DNA from: Climacium dendroides
Lineage: Eukaryota > Streptophyta > Bryopsida > Hypnales > Climaciaceae
Direction of reading: 5' to 3'
Assembly: GCA_950106755.1 (NCBI GenBank)
Contig: CATNNA010000006.1
Span: 868,001 to 932,000 of the forward strand
DNA length: 64,000 nt
Below, one piece after another: positions 24,884-39,157 of this stretch. Below the pieces are notes generated by a model. That model did not search any database and was not told where the DNA came from. It worked only from the letters and a program-made list of their open reading frames with translations. Within the stretch, counting starts at the first letter, position 1. Each line of letters begins with the position of its first letter. A program made the position numbers and the translations under genes.

Positions 24884-27800
24884 GAAAATGATATCTTGCA
24901 ACATTTGCATTTGTCGAGTAATCTTGCTTTTCTTTTCCTCCGTGCAATGTCTACGAGGTTTGAAATGATTGTGGCCCTCCAAGTGCACGGCCAGCCTAAT
25001 TGTATATTGTTGAATTTGTCACACATTGCCTTTACATTTCTTCCTTGAATTACCATTTTCCAAGTCGAAAAGGAAGGCTTGGAGCATCGGCGACTTCCAC
25101 AATTTCTTTGCTTGCATATTTTGACGTGCAATGTGCATGAGATTTGAAGTTCCGGCGTTAAAGTACAAAGCCAGTGGACGATCTCTTTTTGAAATTCTCA
25201 CGCATTCCCCTGCAATTTAGACCATAAAATAAGTTGTTACAAATCATTTGAAAATGATATCTTGCAACATTTGCATTTGTCAAGTAATCTTGCTTTTCTT
25301 TTCCTATGTGCAATGTCTACGAGGTTTGAAATGATTGTGGCCCTCCAAGTGCACGGCCAGCCTAATTGTATATTGTTGAATTTGTCACGCATTGCCTTTA
25401 CATTTCTTCCTTGAATTACCATTTTCCAAGTCGAAAAGGAAGGCTTGGAGCATCGGCGACTTCCACAATTTCTTTGCTTGCATATTTTGAAGTGCAATGT
25501 GCATGAGATTTGAAGTTCCGGCGTTAAAGTACAAAGCTAGTGGACGATCTCTTTTTGAAATTCTCACGCATTCCCCTGCAATTTAGACCATAAAATAAGT
25601 TGTTACAAATCATTTGAAAATGATATCTTGCAACATTTGCATTTGTCAAGTAATCTTGCTTTTCTTTTCCTATGTGGAATGTCTACGAGGTTTGAAATGA
25701 TTGTGGCCCTCCAAGTGCAAGGCCAACCTAATTGTATATTGTTGAATTTGTCACGCATTGCCTTTACATTTCTTCCTTGAATTACCATTTTCCAAGTCGA
25801 AAAGGAAGGCTTGGAGCATCGGCGACTTCCACAATTTCTTTGCTTGCATATATTGACGTGCAATGTGTATGAGATTTGAAGTTCCGGCGTTAAAGTACAA
25901 AGCCAGTGGACGATCTCTTTTTGAAATTCTCACGCATTCCCCTGCAATTTAGACCATAAAATAAGTTGTTACAAATCATTTGAAAATGATATCTTGCAAC
26001 ATTTGCATTTGTCGAGTAATCTTGCTTTTGTTTTCCTACGTGGAATGTCTACGAGGTTTGAAATGATTGTGGCCCTCCAAGTGCACGGCCAGCCTAATTG
26101 TATATTGTTGAATTTGTCACGCATTGCCTTTACATTTCTTCCTTGAATTACCATTTTCTAAGTCGAAAAGGAAGGCTTGGAGCATCGGCGACTTCCACAA
26201 TTTCTTTGCTTGCATATTTTGACGTGCAATGTGCATGAGATTTGAAGTTCCGGCGTTAAAGTACAAAGCCAATTGACGATCTCTTTTTGAAATTCTCACG
26301 CATTCCCCTGCAATTTAGACCATAAAATAAGTTGTTACAAATCATTTGAAAATGATATCTTGCAACATTTGCATTTGTCGAGTAATCTTGCTTTTCTTTT
26401 CCTCCGTGCAATGTCTACGAGGTTTGAAATGATTGTGGCCCTCCAAGTGCACGGCCAGCCTAATTGTATATTGTTGAATTTGTCACGCATTGCCTTTACA
26501 TTTCTTCCTTGAATTACCATTTTCTAAGTCGAAAAGGAAGGCTTGGAGCATCGGCGACTTCCACAATTTCTTTGCTTGCATATTTTGAAGTGCAATGTGC
26601 ATGAGATTTGAAGTTCCGGCGTTAAAGTACAAAGCCAGTGGACGATCTCTTTTTGAAATTCTCACGCATTCCCCTGCAATTTAGACCATAAAATAAGTTG
26701 TTACAAATCATTTGAAAATGATATCTTGCAACATTTGCATTTGTCAAGTAATCTTGCTTTTCTTTTCCTACGTGGAATGTCTACGAGGTTTGAAATGATT
26801 GTGGCCCTCCAAGTGCAAGGCCAACCTAATTGTATATTGTTGAATTTGTCACGCATTGCCTTTACATTTCTTCCTTGAATTACCATTTTCCAAGTCGAAA
26901 AGGAAGGCTTGGAGCATCGGCGACTTCCACAATTTCTTTGCTTGCATATTTTGAAGTGCAATGTGCATGAGATTTGAAGTTCCGGCGTTAAAGTACAAAG
27001 CTAGTGGACGATCTCTTTTTGAAATTCTCACGCATTCCCCTGCAATTTAGACCATAAAATAAGTTGTTACAAATCATTTGAAAATGATATCTTGCAACAT
27101 TTGCATTTGTCAAGTAATCTTGCTTTTCTTTTCCTACGTGGAATGTCTACGAGGTTTGAAATGATTGTGGCCCTCCAAGTGCACGGCCAACCTAATTGTA
27201 TATTGTTGAATTTGTCACGCATTGCCTTTACATTTCTTCCTTGAATTACCATTTTCCAAGTCGAAAAGGAAGGCTTGGAGCATCGGCGACTTCCACAATT
27301 TCTTTGCTTGCATATTTTGACGTGCAATGTGTATGAGATTTGAAGTTCCGGCGTTAAAGTACAAAGCCAGTGGACGATCTCTTTTTGAAATTCTCACGCA
27401 TTCCCCTGCAATTTAGACCATAAAATAAGTTGTTACAAATCATTTGAAAATGATATCTTGCAACATTTGCATTTGTCGAGTAATCTTGCTTTTGTTTTCC
27501 TACGTGGAATGTCTACGAGGTTTGAAATGATTGTGGCCCTCCAAGTGCAAGGCAAGCCTAATTGTATATTGTTGAATTTGTCACGCATTGCCTTTACATT
27601 TCTTCCTTGAATTACCATTTTCTAAGTCGAAAAGGAAGGCTTGGAGCATCGGCGACTTCCACAATTTCTTTGCTTGCATATTTTGACGTGCAATGTGCAT
27701 GAGATTTGAAGTTCCGGCGTTAAAGTACAAAGCCAATTGACGATCTCTTTTTGAAATTCTCACGCATTCCCCTGCAATTTAGACCATAAAATAAGTTGTT

Positions 27801-28543
27801 ACAAATCATTTGAAAATGATATCTTGCAACATTTGCATTTGTCGAGTAATCTTGCTTTTCTTTTCCTCCGTGCAATGTCTACGAGGTTTGAAATGATTGT
27901 GGCCCTCCAAGTGCACGGCCAGCCTAATTGTATATTGTTGAATTTGTCACGGATTGCCTTTACATTTCTTCCTTGAATTACCATTTTCCAAGTCGAAAAG
28001 GAAGGCTTGGAGCATCGGCGACTTCCACAATTTCTTTGCTTGCATATTTTGACGTGCAATGTGCATGAGATTTGAAGTTCCGGCGTTAAAGTACAAAGCC
28101 AGTGGACGATCTCTTTTTGAAATTCTCACGCATTCCCCTGCAATTTAGACCATAAAATAAGTTGTTACAAATCATTTGAAAATGATATCTTGCAACATTT
28201 GCATTTGTCGAGTAATCTTGCTTTTGTTTTCCTACGTGGAATGTCTACGAGGTTTGAAATGATTGTGGCCCTCCAAGTGCAAGGCAAGCCTAATTGTATA
28301 TTGTTGAATTTGTCACGCATTGCCTTTACATTTCTTCCTTGAATTACCATTTTCTAAGTCGAAAAGGAAGGCTTGGAGCATCGGCGACTTCCACAATTTC
28401 TTTGCTTGCATATTTTGACGTGCAATGTGCATGAGATTTGAAGTTCCGGCGTTAAAGTACAAAGCCAATTGACGATCTCTTTTTGAAATTCTCACGCATT
28501 CCCCTGCAATTTAGACCATAAAATAAGTTGTTACAAATCATTT
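22688..28543. repeat. Scrambled 6-unit repeat zone with mosaic units
   Basis: U69 and U70 repeat U63 and U64 at 2,196 bp (six units), including the cacacat and ttgaagtg markers. U71 resembles U65 but has tatgtgg, ggccaacc with caagg, and a private atatattg. U72 resembles U66 but carries cacggccagcc. U73 has the 5' end of a U67 type, the ttctaag of U66, and the ttgaagtg of U64. U75-U76 again match U65-U66, and U77-U78 resemble U67 and U66. The zone therefore mixes blocks and single-unit chimeras, as expected from unequal exchange and gene conversion among close copies. Confidence 0.75.
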
Positions 28544-28909
28544 GAAAATGATATCTTGCAACATTTGCATTTGTCAAGTAATCTTGCTTTTCTTTTCCTA
28601 CGTGGAATGTCTACGAGGTTTGAAATGATTGTGGCCCTCCAAGTGCACGGCCAACCTAATTGTATATTGTTGAATTTGTCACGCATTGCCTTTACATTTC
28701 TTCCTTGAATTACCATTTTCCAAGTCGAAAAGGAAGGCTTGGAGCATCGGCGACTTCCACAATTTCTTTGCTTGCATATTTTGACGTGCAATGTGCATGA
28801 GATTTGAAGTTCCGGCGTTAAAGTACAAAGCCAGTGGACGATCTCTTTTTGAAATTCTCACGCATTCCCCTCCAATTTAGACCATAAAATAAGTTGTTAC
28901 AAATCATTT

Positions 28910-31837
28910 GAAAATGATATCTTGCAACATTTGCATTTGTCAAGTAATCTTGCTTTTTTTTTCCTCCGTGCAATGTCTACGAGGTTTGAAATGATTGTGG
29001 CCCTCCAAGTGCACGGCCAGCCTAATTGTATATTGTTGAATTTGTCACGCATTGCCTTTACATTTCTTCCTTGAATTACCATTTTCCAAGTCGAAAAGGA
29101 AGGCTTGGAGCATCGGCGACTTCCACAATTTCTTTGCTTGCATATTTTGACGTGCAATGTGTATGAGATTTGAAGTTCCGGCGTTAAAGTACAAAGCCAG
29201 TGGACGATCTCTTTTTGAAATTCTCACGCATTCCCCTGCAATTTAGACCATAAAATAAGTTGTTACAAATCATTTGAAAATGATATCTTGCAACATTTGC
29301 ATTTGTCGAGTAATCTTGCTTTTGTTTTCCTACGTGGAATGTCTACGAGGTTTGAAATGATTGTGGCCCTCCAAGTGCAAGGCAAGCCTAATTGTATATT
29401 GTTGAATTTGTCACGCATTGCCTTTACATTTCTTCCTTGAATTACCATTTTCCAAGTCGAAAAGGAAGGCTTGGAGCATCGGCGACTTCCACAATTTCTT
29501 TGCTTGCATATTTTGACGTGCAATGTGCATGAGATTTGAAGTTCCGGCGTTAAAGTACAAAGCCAGTGGACGATCTCTTTTTGAAATTCTCACGCATTCC
29601 CCTGCAATTTAGACCATAAAATAAGTTGTTACAAATCATTTGAAAATGATATCTTGCAACATTTGCATTTGTCCAGTAATCTTGCTTTTCTTTTCCTATG
29701 TGCAATGTCTACGAGGTTTGAAATGATTGTGGCCCTCCAAGTGCAAGGCCAGCCTAATTGTATATTGTTGAATTTGTCACGCATTGCCTTTACATTTCTT
29801 CCTTGAATTACCATTTTCCAAGTCGAAAAGGAAGGCTTGGAGCATCGGCGACTTCCACAATTTCTTTGCTTGCATATTTTGACGTGCAATGTGCATGAGA
29901 TTTGAAGTTCCGGTGTTAAAGTACAAAGCCAGTGGACGATCTCTTTTTGAAATTCTCACGCATTCCCCTGCAATTTAGACCATAAAATAAGTTGTTACAA
30001 ATCATTTGAAAATGATATCTTGCAACATTTGCATTTGTCGAGTAATCTTGCTTTTGTTTTCCTCCGTGCAATGTCTACGAGGTTTGAAATGATTGTGGCC
30101 CTCCAAGTGCACGGCCAGCCTAATTGTATATTGTTGAATTTGTCACGCATTGCCTTTACATTTCTTCCTTGAATTACCATTTTCCAAGTCGAAAAGGAAG
30201 GCTTGGAGCATCGGCGACTTCCACAATTTCTTTGCTTGCATATTTTGACGTGCAATGTGCATGAGATTTGAAGTTCCGGCGTTAAAGTACAAAGCCAGTG
30301 GACGATCTCTTTTTGAAATTCTCACGCATTCCCCTCCAATTTAGACCATAAAATAAGTTGTTACAAATCATTTGAAAATGATATCTTGCAACATTTGCAT
30401 TTGTCAAGTAATCTTGCTTTTTTTTTCCTCCGTGCAATGTCTACGAGGTTTGAAATGATTGTGGCCCTCCAAGTGCACGGCCAGCCTAATTGTATATTGT
30501 TGAATTTGTCACGCATTGCCTTTACATTTCTTCCTTGAATTACCATTTTCCAAGTCGAAAAGGAAGGCTTGGAGCATCGGCGACTTCCACAATTTCTTTG
30601 CTTGCATATTTTGACGTGCAATGTGTATGAGATTTGAAGTTCCGGCGTTAAAGTACAAAGCCAGTGGACGATCTCTTTTTGAAATTCTCACGCATTCCCC
30701 TGCAATTTAGACCATAAAATAAGTTGTTACAAATCATTTGAAAATGATATCTTGCAACATTTGCATTTGTCGAGTAATCTTGCTTTTGTTTTCCTACGTG
30801 GAATGTCTACGAGGTTTGAAATGATTGTGGCCCTCCAAGTGCAAGGCAAGCCTAATTGTATATTGTTGAATTTGTCACGCATTGCCTTTACATTTCTTCC
30901 TTGAATTACCATTTTCCAAGTCGAAAAGGAAGGCTTGGAGCATCGGCGACTTCCACAATTTCTTTGCTTGCATATTTTGACGTGCAATGTGCATGAGATT
31001 TGAAGTTCCGGCGTTAAAGTACAAAGCCAGTGGACGATCTCTTTTTGAAATTCTCACGCATTCCCCTGCAATTTAGACCATAAAATAAGTTGTTACAAAT
31101 CATTTGAAAATGATATCTTGCAACATTTGCATTTGTCCAGTAATCTTGCTTTTCTTTTCCTATGTGCAATGTCTACGAGGTTTGAAATGATTGTGGCCCT
31201 CCAAGTGCAAGGCCAGCCTAATTGTATATTGTTGAATTTGTCACGCATTGCCTTTACATTTCTTCCTTGAATTACCATTTTCCAAGTCGAAAAGGAAGGC
31301 TTGGAGCATCGGCGACTTCCACAATTTCTTTGCTTGCATATTTTGACGTGCAATGTGCATGAGATTTGAAGTTCCGGTGTTAAAGTACAAAGCCAGTGGA
31401 CGATCTCTTTTTGAAATTCTCACGCATTCCCCTGCAATTTAGACCATAAAATAAGTTGTTACAAATCATTTGAAAATGATATCTTGCAACATTTGCATTT
31501 GTCGAGTAATCTTGCTTTTGTTTTCCTCCGTGCAATGTCTACGAGGTTTGAAATGATTGTGGCCCTCCAAGTGCACGGCCAGCCTAATTGTATATTGTTG
31601 AATTTGTCACGCATTGCCTTTACATTTCTTCCTTGAATTACCATTTTCCAAGTCGAAAAGGAAGGCTTGGAGCATCGGCGACTTCCACAATTTCTTTGCT
31701 GGCATATTTTGACGTGCAATGTGCATGAGATTTGAAGTTCCGGCGTTAAAGTACAAAGCCAGTGGACGATCTCTTTTTGAAATTCTCACGCATTCCCCTC
31801 CAATTTAGACCATAAAATAAGTTGTTACAAATCATTT
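28910..31837. repeat. Higher-order repeat: two copies of a 4-unit block (1,464 bp each)
   Basis: U80-U83 and U84-U87 match in order: a unit with an uninterrupted T run (c49t) plus gtgtatg, a ggcaagcc/gtttt unit, a tccag/tatgtgc unit with ccggtgtt, and a gtttt/tccgtgc unit ending cctccaat. The visible difference is gctggcat in U87 for gcttgcat in U83. The c49t variant occurs only in this pair in the window. Confidence 0.9.
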
Positions 31838-32203
31838 GAAAATGATATCTTGCAACATTTGCATTTGTCAAGTAATCTTGCTTTTCTTTTCCTACGTGGA
31901 ATGTCTACGAGGTTTGAAATGATTGTGGCCCTCCAAGTGCACGGCCAGCCTAATTGTATATTGTTGAATTTGTCACGCATTGCCTTTACATTTCTTCCTT
32001 GAATTACCATTTTCCAAGTCGAAAAGGAAGGCTTGGAGCATCGGCGACTTCCACAATTTCTTTGCTTGCATATTTTGACGTGCAATGTGCATGAGATTTG
32101 AAGTTCCGGCGTTAAAGTACAAAGCTAGTGGACGATCTCTTTTTGAAATTCTCACGCATTCCCCTGCAATTTAGACCATAAAATAAGTTGTTACAAATCA
32201 TTT

Positions 32204-34399
32204 GAAAATGATATCTTGCAACATTTGCATTTGTCAAGTAATCTTGCTTTTCTTTTCCTACGTGGAATGTCTACGAGGTTTGAAATGATTGTGGCCCTCC
32301 AAGTGCAAGGCAAGCCTAATTGTATATTGTTGAATTTGTCACGCATTGCCTTTACATTTCTTCCTTGAATTACCATTTTCCAAGTCGAAAAGGAAGGCTT
32401 GGAGCATCGGCGACTTCCACAATTTCTTTGCTTGCATATTTTGACGTGCAATGTGCATGAGATTTGAAGTTCCGGTGTTAAAGTACAAAGCCAGTGGACG
32501 ATCTCTTTTTGAAATTCTCACGCATTCCCCTGCAATTTAGACCATAAAATAAGTTGTTACAAATCATTTGAAAATGATATCTTGCAACATTTGCATTTGT
32601 CGAGTAATCTTGCTTTTCTTTTCCTCCGTGCAATGTCTACGAGGTTTGAAATGATTGTGGCCCTCCAAGTGCACGGCCAGCCTAATTGTATATTGTTGAA
32701 TTTGTCACGCATTGCCTTTACATTTCTTCCTTGAATTACCATTTTCCAAGTCGAAAAGGAAGGCTTGGAGCATCGGCGACTTCCACAATTTCTTTGCTTG
32801 CATATTTTGACGTGCAATGTGCATGAGATTTGAAGTTCCGGCGTTAAAGTACAAAGCTAGTGGACGATCTCTTTTTGAAATTCTCACGCATTCCCCTGCA
32901 ATTTAGACCATAAAATAAGTTGTTACAAATCATTTGAAAATGATATCTTGCAACATTTGCATTTGTCAAGTAATCTTGCTTTTCTTTTCCTATGTGCAAT
33001 GTCTACGAGGTTTGAAATGATTGTGGCCCTCCAAGTGCACGGCCAGCCTAATTGTATATTGTTGAATTTGTCACGCATTGCCTTTACATTTCTTCCTTGA
33101 ATTACCATTTTCCAAGTCGAAAAGGAAGGCTTGGAGCATCGGCGACTTCCACAATTTCTTTGCTTGCATATTTTGACGTGCAATGTGCATGAGATTTGAA
33201 GTTCCGGCGTTAAAGTACAAAGCTAGTGGACGATCTCTTTTTGAAATTCTCACGCATTCCCCTGCAATTTAGACCATAAAATAAGTTGTTACAAATCATT
33301 TGAAAATGATATCTTGCAACATTTGCATTTGTCAAGTAATCTTGCTTTTCTTTTCCTACGTGGAATGTCTACGAGGTTTGAAATGATTGTGGCCCTCCAA
33401 GTGCAAGGCAAGCCTAATTGTATATTGTTGAATTTGTCACGCATTGCCTTTACATTTCTTCCTTGAATTACCATTTTCCAAGTCGAAAAGGAAGGCTTGG
33501 AGCATCGGCGACTTCCACAATTTCTTTGCTTGCATATTTTGACGTGCAATGTGCATGAGATTTGAAGTTCCGGTGTTAAAGTACAAAGCCAGTGGACGAT
33601 CTCTTTTTGAAATTCTCACGCATTCCCCTGCAATTTAGACCATAAAATAAGTTGTTACAAATCATTTGAAAATGATATCTTGCAACATTTGCATTTGTCA
33701 AGTAATCTTGCTTTTCTTTTCCTCCGTGCAATGTCTACGAGGTTTGAAATGATTGTGGCCCTCCAAGTGCACGGCCAGCCTAATTGTATATTGTTGAATT
33801 TGTCACGCATTGCCTTTACATTTCTTCCTTGAATTACCATTTTCCAAGTCGAAAAGGAAGGCTTGGAGCATCGGCGACTTCCACAATTTCTTTGCTTGCA
33901 TATTTTGACGTGCAATGTGCATGAGATTTGAAGTTCCGGCGTTAAAGTACAAAGCCAGTGGACGATCTCTTTTTGAAATTCTCACGCATTCCCCTGCAAT
34001 TTAGACCATAAAATAAGTTGTTACAAATCATTTGAAAATGATATCTTGCAACATTTGCATTTGTCAAGTAATCTTGCTTTTCTTTTCCTATGTGCAATGT
34101 CTACGAGGTTTGAAATGATTGTGGCCCTCCAAGTGCACGGCCAGCCTAATTGTATATTGTTGAATTTGTCACGCATTGCCTTTACATTTCTTCCTTGAAT
34201 TACCATTTTCCAAGTCGAAAAGGAAGGCTTGGAGCATCGGCGACTTCCACAATTTCTTTGCTTGCATATTTTGACGTGCAATGTGTATGAGATTTGAAGT
34301 TCCGGCGTTAAAGTACAAAGCCAGTGGACGATCTCTTTTTGAAATTCTCACGCATTCCCCTGCAATTTAGACCATAAAATAAGTTGTTACAAATCATTT
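32204..34399. repeat. Degenerate 3-unit repeat, two copies (1,098 bp each)
   Basis: U89 and U92 match (tcaag, tacgtgg, ggcaagcc, ccggtgtt) and are followed by tccgtgc and tatgtgc units in both copies. The later units have drifted: U90 has tcgag and ctagtgg while U93 has tcaag and ccagtgg, and U94 gains gtgtatg. The block looks older or more converted than the other short repeats. Confidence 0.65.
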
Positions 34400-35863
34400 G
34401 AAAATGATATCTTGCAACATTTGCATTTGTCAAGTAATCTTGCTTTTCTTTTCCTCCGTGCAATGTCTACGAGGTTTGAAATGATTGTGGCCCTCCAAGT
34501 GCACGGCCAGCCTAATTGTATATTGTTGAATTTGTCACGCATTGCCTTTACATTTCTTCCTTGAATTACCATTTTCCAAGTCGAAAAGGAAGGCTTGGAG
34601 CATCGGCGACTTCCACAATTTCTTTGCTTGCATATTTTGACGTGCAATGTGCATGAGATTTGAAGTTCCGGCGTTAAAGTACAAAGCTAGTGGACGATCT
34701 CTTTTTGAAATTCTCACGCATTCCCCTGCAATTTAGACCATAAAATAAGTTGTTACAAATCATTTGAAAATGATATCTTGCAACATTTGCATTTGTCGAG
34801 TAATCTTGCTTTTCTTTTCCTCCGTGCAATGTCTACGAGGTTTGAAATGATTGTGGCCCTCCAAGTGCACGGCCAACCTAATTGTATATTGTTGAATTTG
34901 TCACGCATTGCCTTTACATTTCTTCCTTGAATTACCATTTTCCAAGTCGAAAAGGAAGGCTTGGAGCATCGGCGACTTCCACAATTTCTTTGCTTGCATA
35001 TTTTGACGTGCAATGTGCATGAGATTTGAAGTTCCGGCGTTAAAGTACAAAGCCAGTGGACGATCTCTTTTTGAAATTCTCACGCATTCCCCTGCAATTT
35101 AGACCATAAAATAAGTTGTTACAAATCATTTGAAAATGATATCTTGCAACATTTGCATTTGTCAAGTAATCTTGCTTTTCTTTTCCTATGTGCAATGTCT
35201 ACGAGGTTTGAAATGATTGTGGCCCTCCAAGTGCACGGCCAGCCTAATTGTATATTGTTGAATTTGTCACGCATTGCCTTTACATTTCTTCCTTGAATTA
35301 CCATTTTCCAAGTCGAAAAGGAAGGCTTGGAGCATCGGCGACTTCCACAATTTCTTTGCTTGCATATTTTGACGTGCAATGTGCATGAGATTTGAAGTTC
35401 CGGCGTTAAAGTACAAAGCCAGTGGACGATCTCTTTTTGAAATTCTCACGCATTCCCCTGCAATTTAGACCATAAAATAAGTTGTTACAAATCATTTGAA
35501 AATGATATCTTGCAACATTTGCATTTGTCCAGTAATCTTGCTTTTCTTTTCCTATGTGCAATGTCTACGAGGTTTGAAATGATTGTGGCCCTCCAAGTGC
35601 ACGGCCAGCCTAATTGTATATTGTTGAATTTGTCACGCATTGCCTTTACATTTCTTCCTTGAATTACCATTTTCCAAGTCGAAAAGGAAGGCTTGGAGCA
35701 TCGGCGACTTCCACAATTTCTTTGCTTGCATATTTTGACGTGCAATGTGTATGAGATTTGAAGTTCCGGCGTTAAAGTACAAAGCCAGTGGACGATCTCT
35801 TTTTGAAATTCTCACGCATTCCCCTGCAATTTAGACCATAAAATAAGTTGTTACAAATCATTT

Positions 35864-38800
35864 GAAAATGATATCTTGCAACATTTGCATTTGTCGAGTA
35901 ATCTTGCTTTTCTTTTCCTCCGTGCAATGTCTACGAGGTTTGAAATGATTGTGGCCCTCCAAGTGCACGGCCAGCCTAATTGTATATTGTTGAATTTGTC
36001 ACGCATTGCCTTTACATTTCTTCCTTGAATTACCATTTTCCAAGTCGAAAAGGAAGGCTTGGAGCATCGGCGACTTCCACAATTTCTTTGCTTGCATATT
36101 TTGACGTGCAATGTGCATGAGATTTGAAGTTCCGGCGTTAAAGTACAAAGCCAGTGGACGATCTCTTTTTGAAATTCTCACGCATTCCCCTGCAATTTAG
36201 ACCATAAAATAAGTTGTTACAAATCATTTGAAAATGATATCTTGCAACATTTGCATTTGTCAAGTAATCTTGCTTTTCTTTTCCTATGTGCAATGTCTAC
36301 GAGGTTTGAAATGATTGTGGCCCTCCAAGTGCACGGCCAGCCTAATTGTATATTGTTGAATTTGTCACGCATTGCCTTTACATTTCTTCCTTGAATTACC
36401 ATTTTCCAAGTCGAAAAGGAAGGCTTGGAGCATCGGCGACTTCCACAATTTCTTTGCTTGCATATTTTGAAGTGCAATGTGCATGAGATTTGAAGTTCCG
36501 GCGTTAAAGTACAAAGCTAGTGGACGATCTCTTTTTGAAATTCTCACGCATTCCCCTGCAATTTAGACCATAAAATAAGTTGTTACAAATCATTTGAAAA
36601 TGATATCTTGCAACATTTGCATTTGTCAAGTAATCTTGCTTTTCTTTTCCTACGTGGAATGTCTACGGGGTTTGAAATGATTGTGGCCCTCCAAGTGCAA
36701 GGCCAACCTAACTGTATATTGTTGAATTTGTCACGCATTGCCTTTACATTTCTTCCTTGAATTACCATTTTCCAAGTCGAAAAGGAAGGCTTGGAGCATC
36801 GGCGACTTCCACAATTTCTTTGCTTGCATATTTTGACGTGCAATGTGTATGAGATTTGAAGTTCCGGCGTTAAAGTACAAAACCAGTGGACGATCTCTTT
36901 TTGAAATTCTCACGCATTCCCCTGCAATTTAGACCATAAAATAAGTTGTTACAAATCATTTGAAAATGATATCTTGCAACATTTGCATTTGTCGAGTAAT
37001 CTTGCTTTTCTTTTCCTCCGTGCAATGTCTACGAGGTTTGAAATGATTGTGGCCCTCCAAGTGCACGGCCAGCCTAATTGTATATTGTTGAATTTGTCAC
37101 GCATTGCCTTTACATTTCTTCCTTGAATTACCATTTTCCAAGTCGAAAAGGAAGGCTTGGAGCATCGGCGACTTCCACAATTTCTTTGCTTGCATATTTT
37201 GACGTGCAATGTGCATGAGATTTGAAGTTCCGGCGTTAAAGTACAAAGCCAGTGGACGATCTCTTTTTGAAATTCTCACGCATTCCCCTGCAATTTAGAC
37301 CATAAAATAAGTTGTTACAAATCATTTGAAAATGATATCTTGCAACATTTGCATTTGTCAAGTAATCTTGCTTTTCTTTTCCTATGTGCAATGTCTACGA
37401 GGTTTGAAATGATTGTGGCCCTCCAAGTGCACGGCCAGCCTAATTGTATATTGTTGAATTTGTCACGCATTGCCTTTACATTTCTTCCTTGAATTACCAT
37501 TTTCCAAGTCGAAAAGGAAGGCTTGGAGCATCGGCGACTTCCACAATTTCTTTGCTTGCATATTTTGAAGTGCAATGTGCATGAGATTTGAAGTTCCGGC
37601 GTTAAAGTACAAAGCTAGTGGACGATCTCTTTTTGAAATTCTCACGCATTCCCCTGCAATTTAGACCATAAAATAAGTTGTTACAAATCATTTGAAAATG
37701 ATATCTTGCAACATTTGCATTTGTCAAGTAATCTTGCTTTTCTTTTCCTACGTGGAATGTCTACGGGGTTTGAAATGATTGTGGCCCTCCAAGTGCAAGG
37801 CCAACCTAACTGTATATTGTTGAATTTGTCACGCATTGCCTTTACATTTCTTCCTTGAATTACCATTTTCCAAGTCGAAAAGGAAGGCTTGGAGCATCGG
37901 CGACTTCCACAATTTCTTTGCTTGCATATTTTGACGTGCAATGTGTATGAGATTTGAAGTTCCGGCGTTAAAGTACAAAACCAGTGGACGATCTCTTTTT
38001 GAAATTCTCACGCATTCCCCTGCAATTTAGACCATAAAATAAGTTGTTACAAATCATTTGAAAATGATATCTTGCAACATTTGCATTTGTCGAGTAATCT
38101 TGCTTTTCTTTTCCTCCGTGCAATGTCTACGAGGTTTGAAATGATTGTGGCCCTCCAAGTGCACGGCCAGCCTAATTGTATATTGTTGAATTTGTCACGC
38201 ATTGCCTTTACATTTCTTCCTTGAATTACCATTTTCCAAGTCGAAAAGGAAGGCTTGGAGCATCGGCGACTTCCACAATTTCTTTGCTTGCATATTTTGA
38301 CGTGCAATGTGCATGAGATTTGAAGTTCCGGCGTTAAAGTACAAAGCCAGTGGACGATCTCTTTTTGAAATTCTCACGCATTCCCCTGCAATTTAGACCA
38401 TAAAATAAGTTGTTACAAATCATTTGAAAATGATATCTTGCAACATTTGCATTTGTCAAGTAATCTTGCTTTTCTTTTCCTATGTGCAATGTCTACGAGG
38501 TTTGAAATGATTGTGGCCCTCCAAGTGCACGGCCAGCCTAATTGTATATTGTTGAATTTGTCACGCATTGCCTTTACATTTCTTCCTTGAATTACCATTT
38601 TCCAAGTCGAAAAGGAAGGCTTGGAGCATCGGCGACTTCCACAATTTCTTTGCTTGCATATTTTGAAGTGCAATGTGCATGAGATTTGAAGTTCCGGCGT
38701 TAAAGTACAAAGCTAGTGGACGATCTCTTTTTGAAATTCTCACGCATTCCCCTGCAATTTAGACCATAAAATAAGTTGTTACAAATCATTTGAAAATGAT

Positions 38801-39157
38801 ATCTTGCAACATTTGCATTTGTCAAGTAATCTTGCTTTTCTTTTCCTACGTGGAATGTCTACGAGGTTTGAAATGATTGTGGCCCTCCAAGTGCAAGGCC
38901 AACCTAATTGTATATTGTTGAATTTGTCACGCATTGCCTTTACATTTCTTCCTTGAATTACCATTTTCCAAGTCGAAAAGGAAGGCTTGGAGCATCGGCG
39001 ACTTCCACAATTTCTTTGCTTGCATATTTTGACGTGCAATGTGTATGAGATTTGAAGTTCCGGCGTTAAAGTACAAAGCCAGTGGACGATCTCTTTTTGA
39101 AATTCTCACGCATTCCCCTGCAATTTAGACCATAAAATAAGTTGTTACAAATCATTT
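35864..39157. repeat. Higher-order repeat: three copies of a 3-unit block (1,098 bp each)
   Basis: U99-U101, U102-U104 and U105-U107 each read: tcgag/tccgtgc unit, tcaag/tatgtgc unit with ttgaagtg, then tcaag/tacgtgg unit with ggccaacc and gtgtatg. U101 and U104 also share three private changes (tacggggtttg, ctaactg and caaaaccagtgg) that U107 lacks. So the first two copies are the closest pair, and the third is an older or converted relative. Confidence 0.9.
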
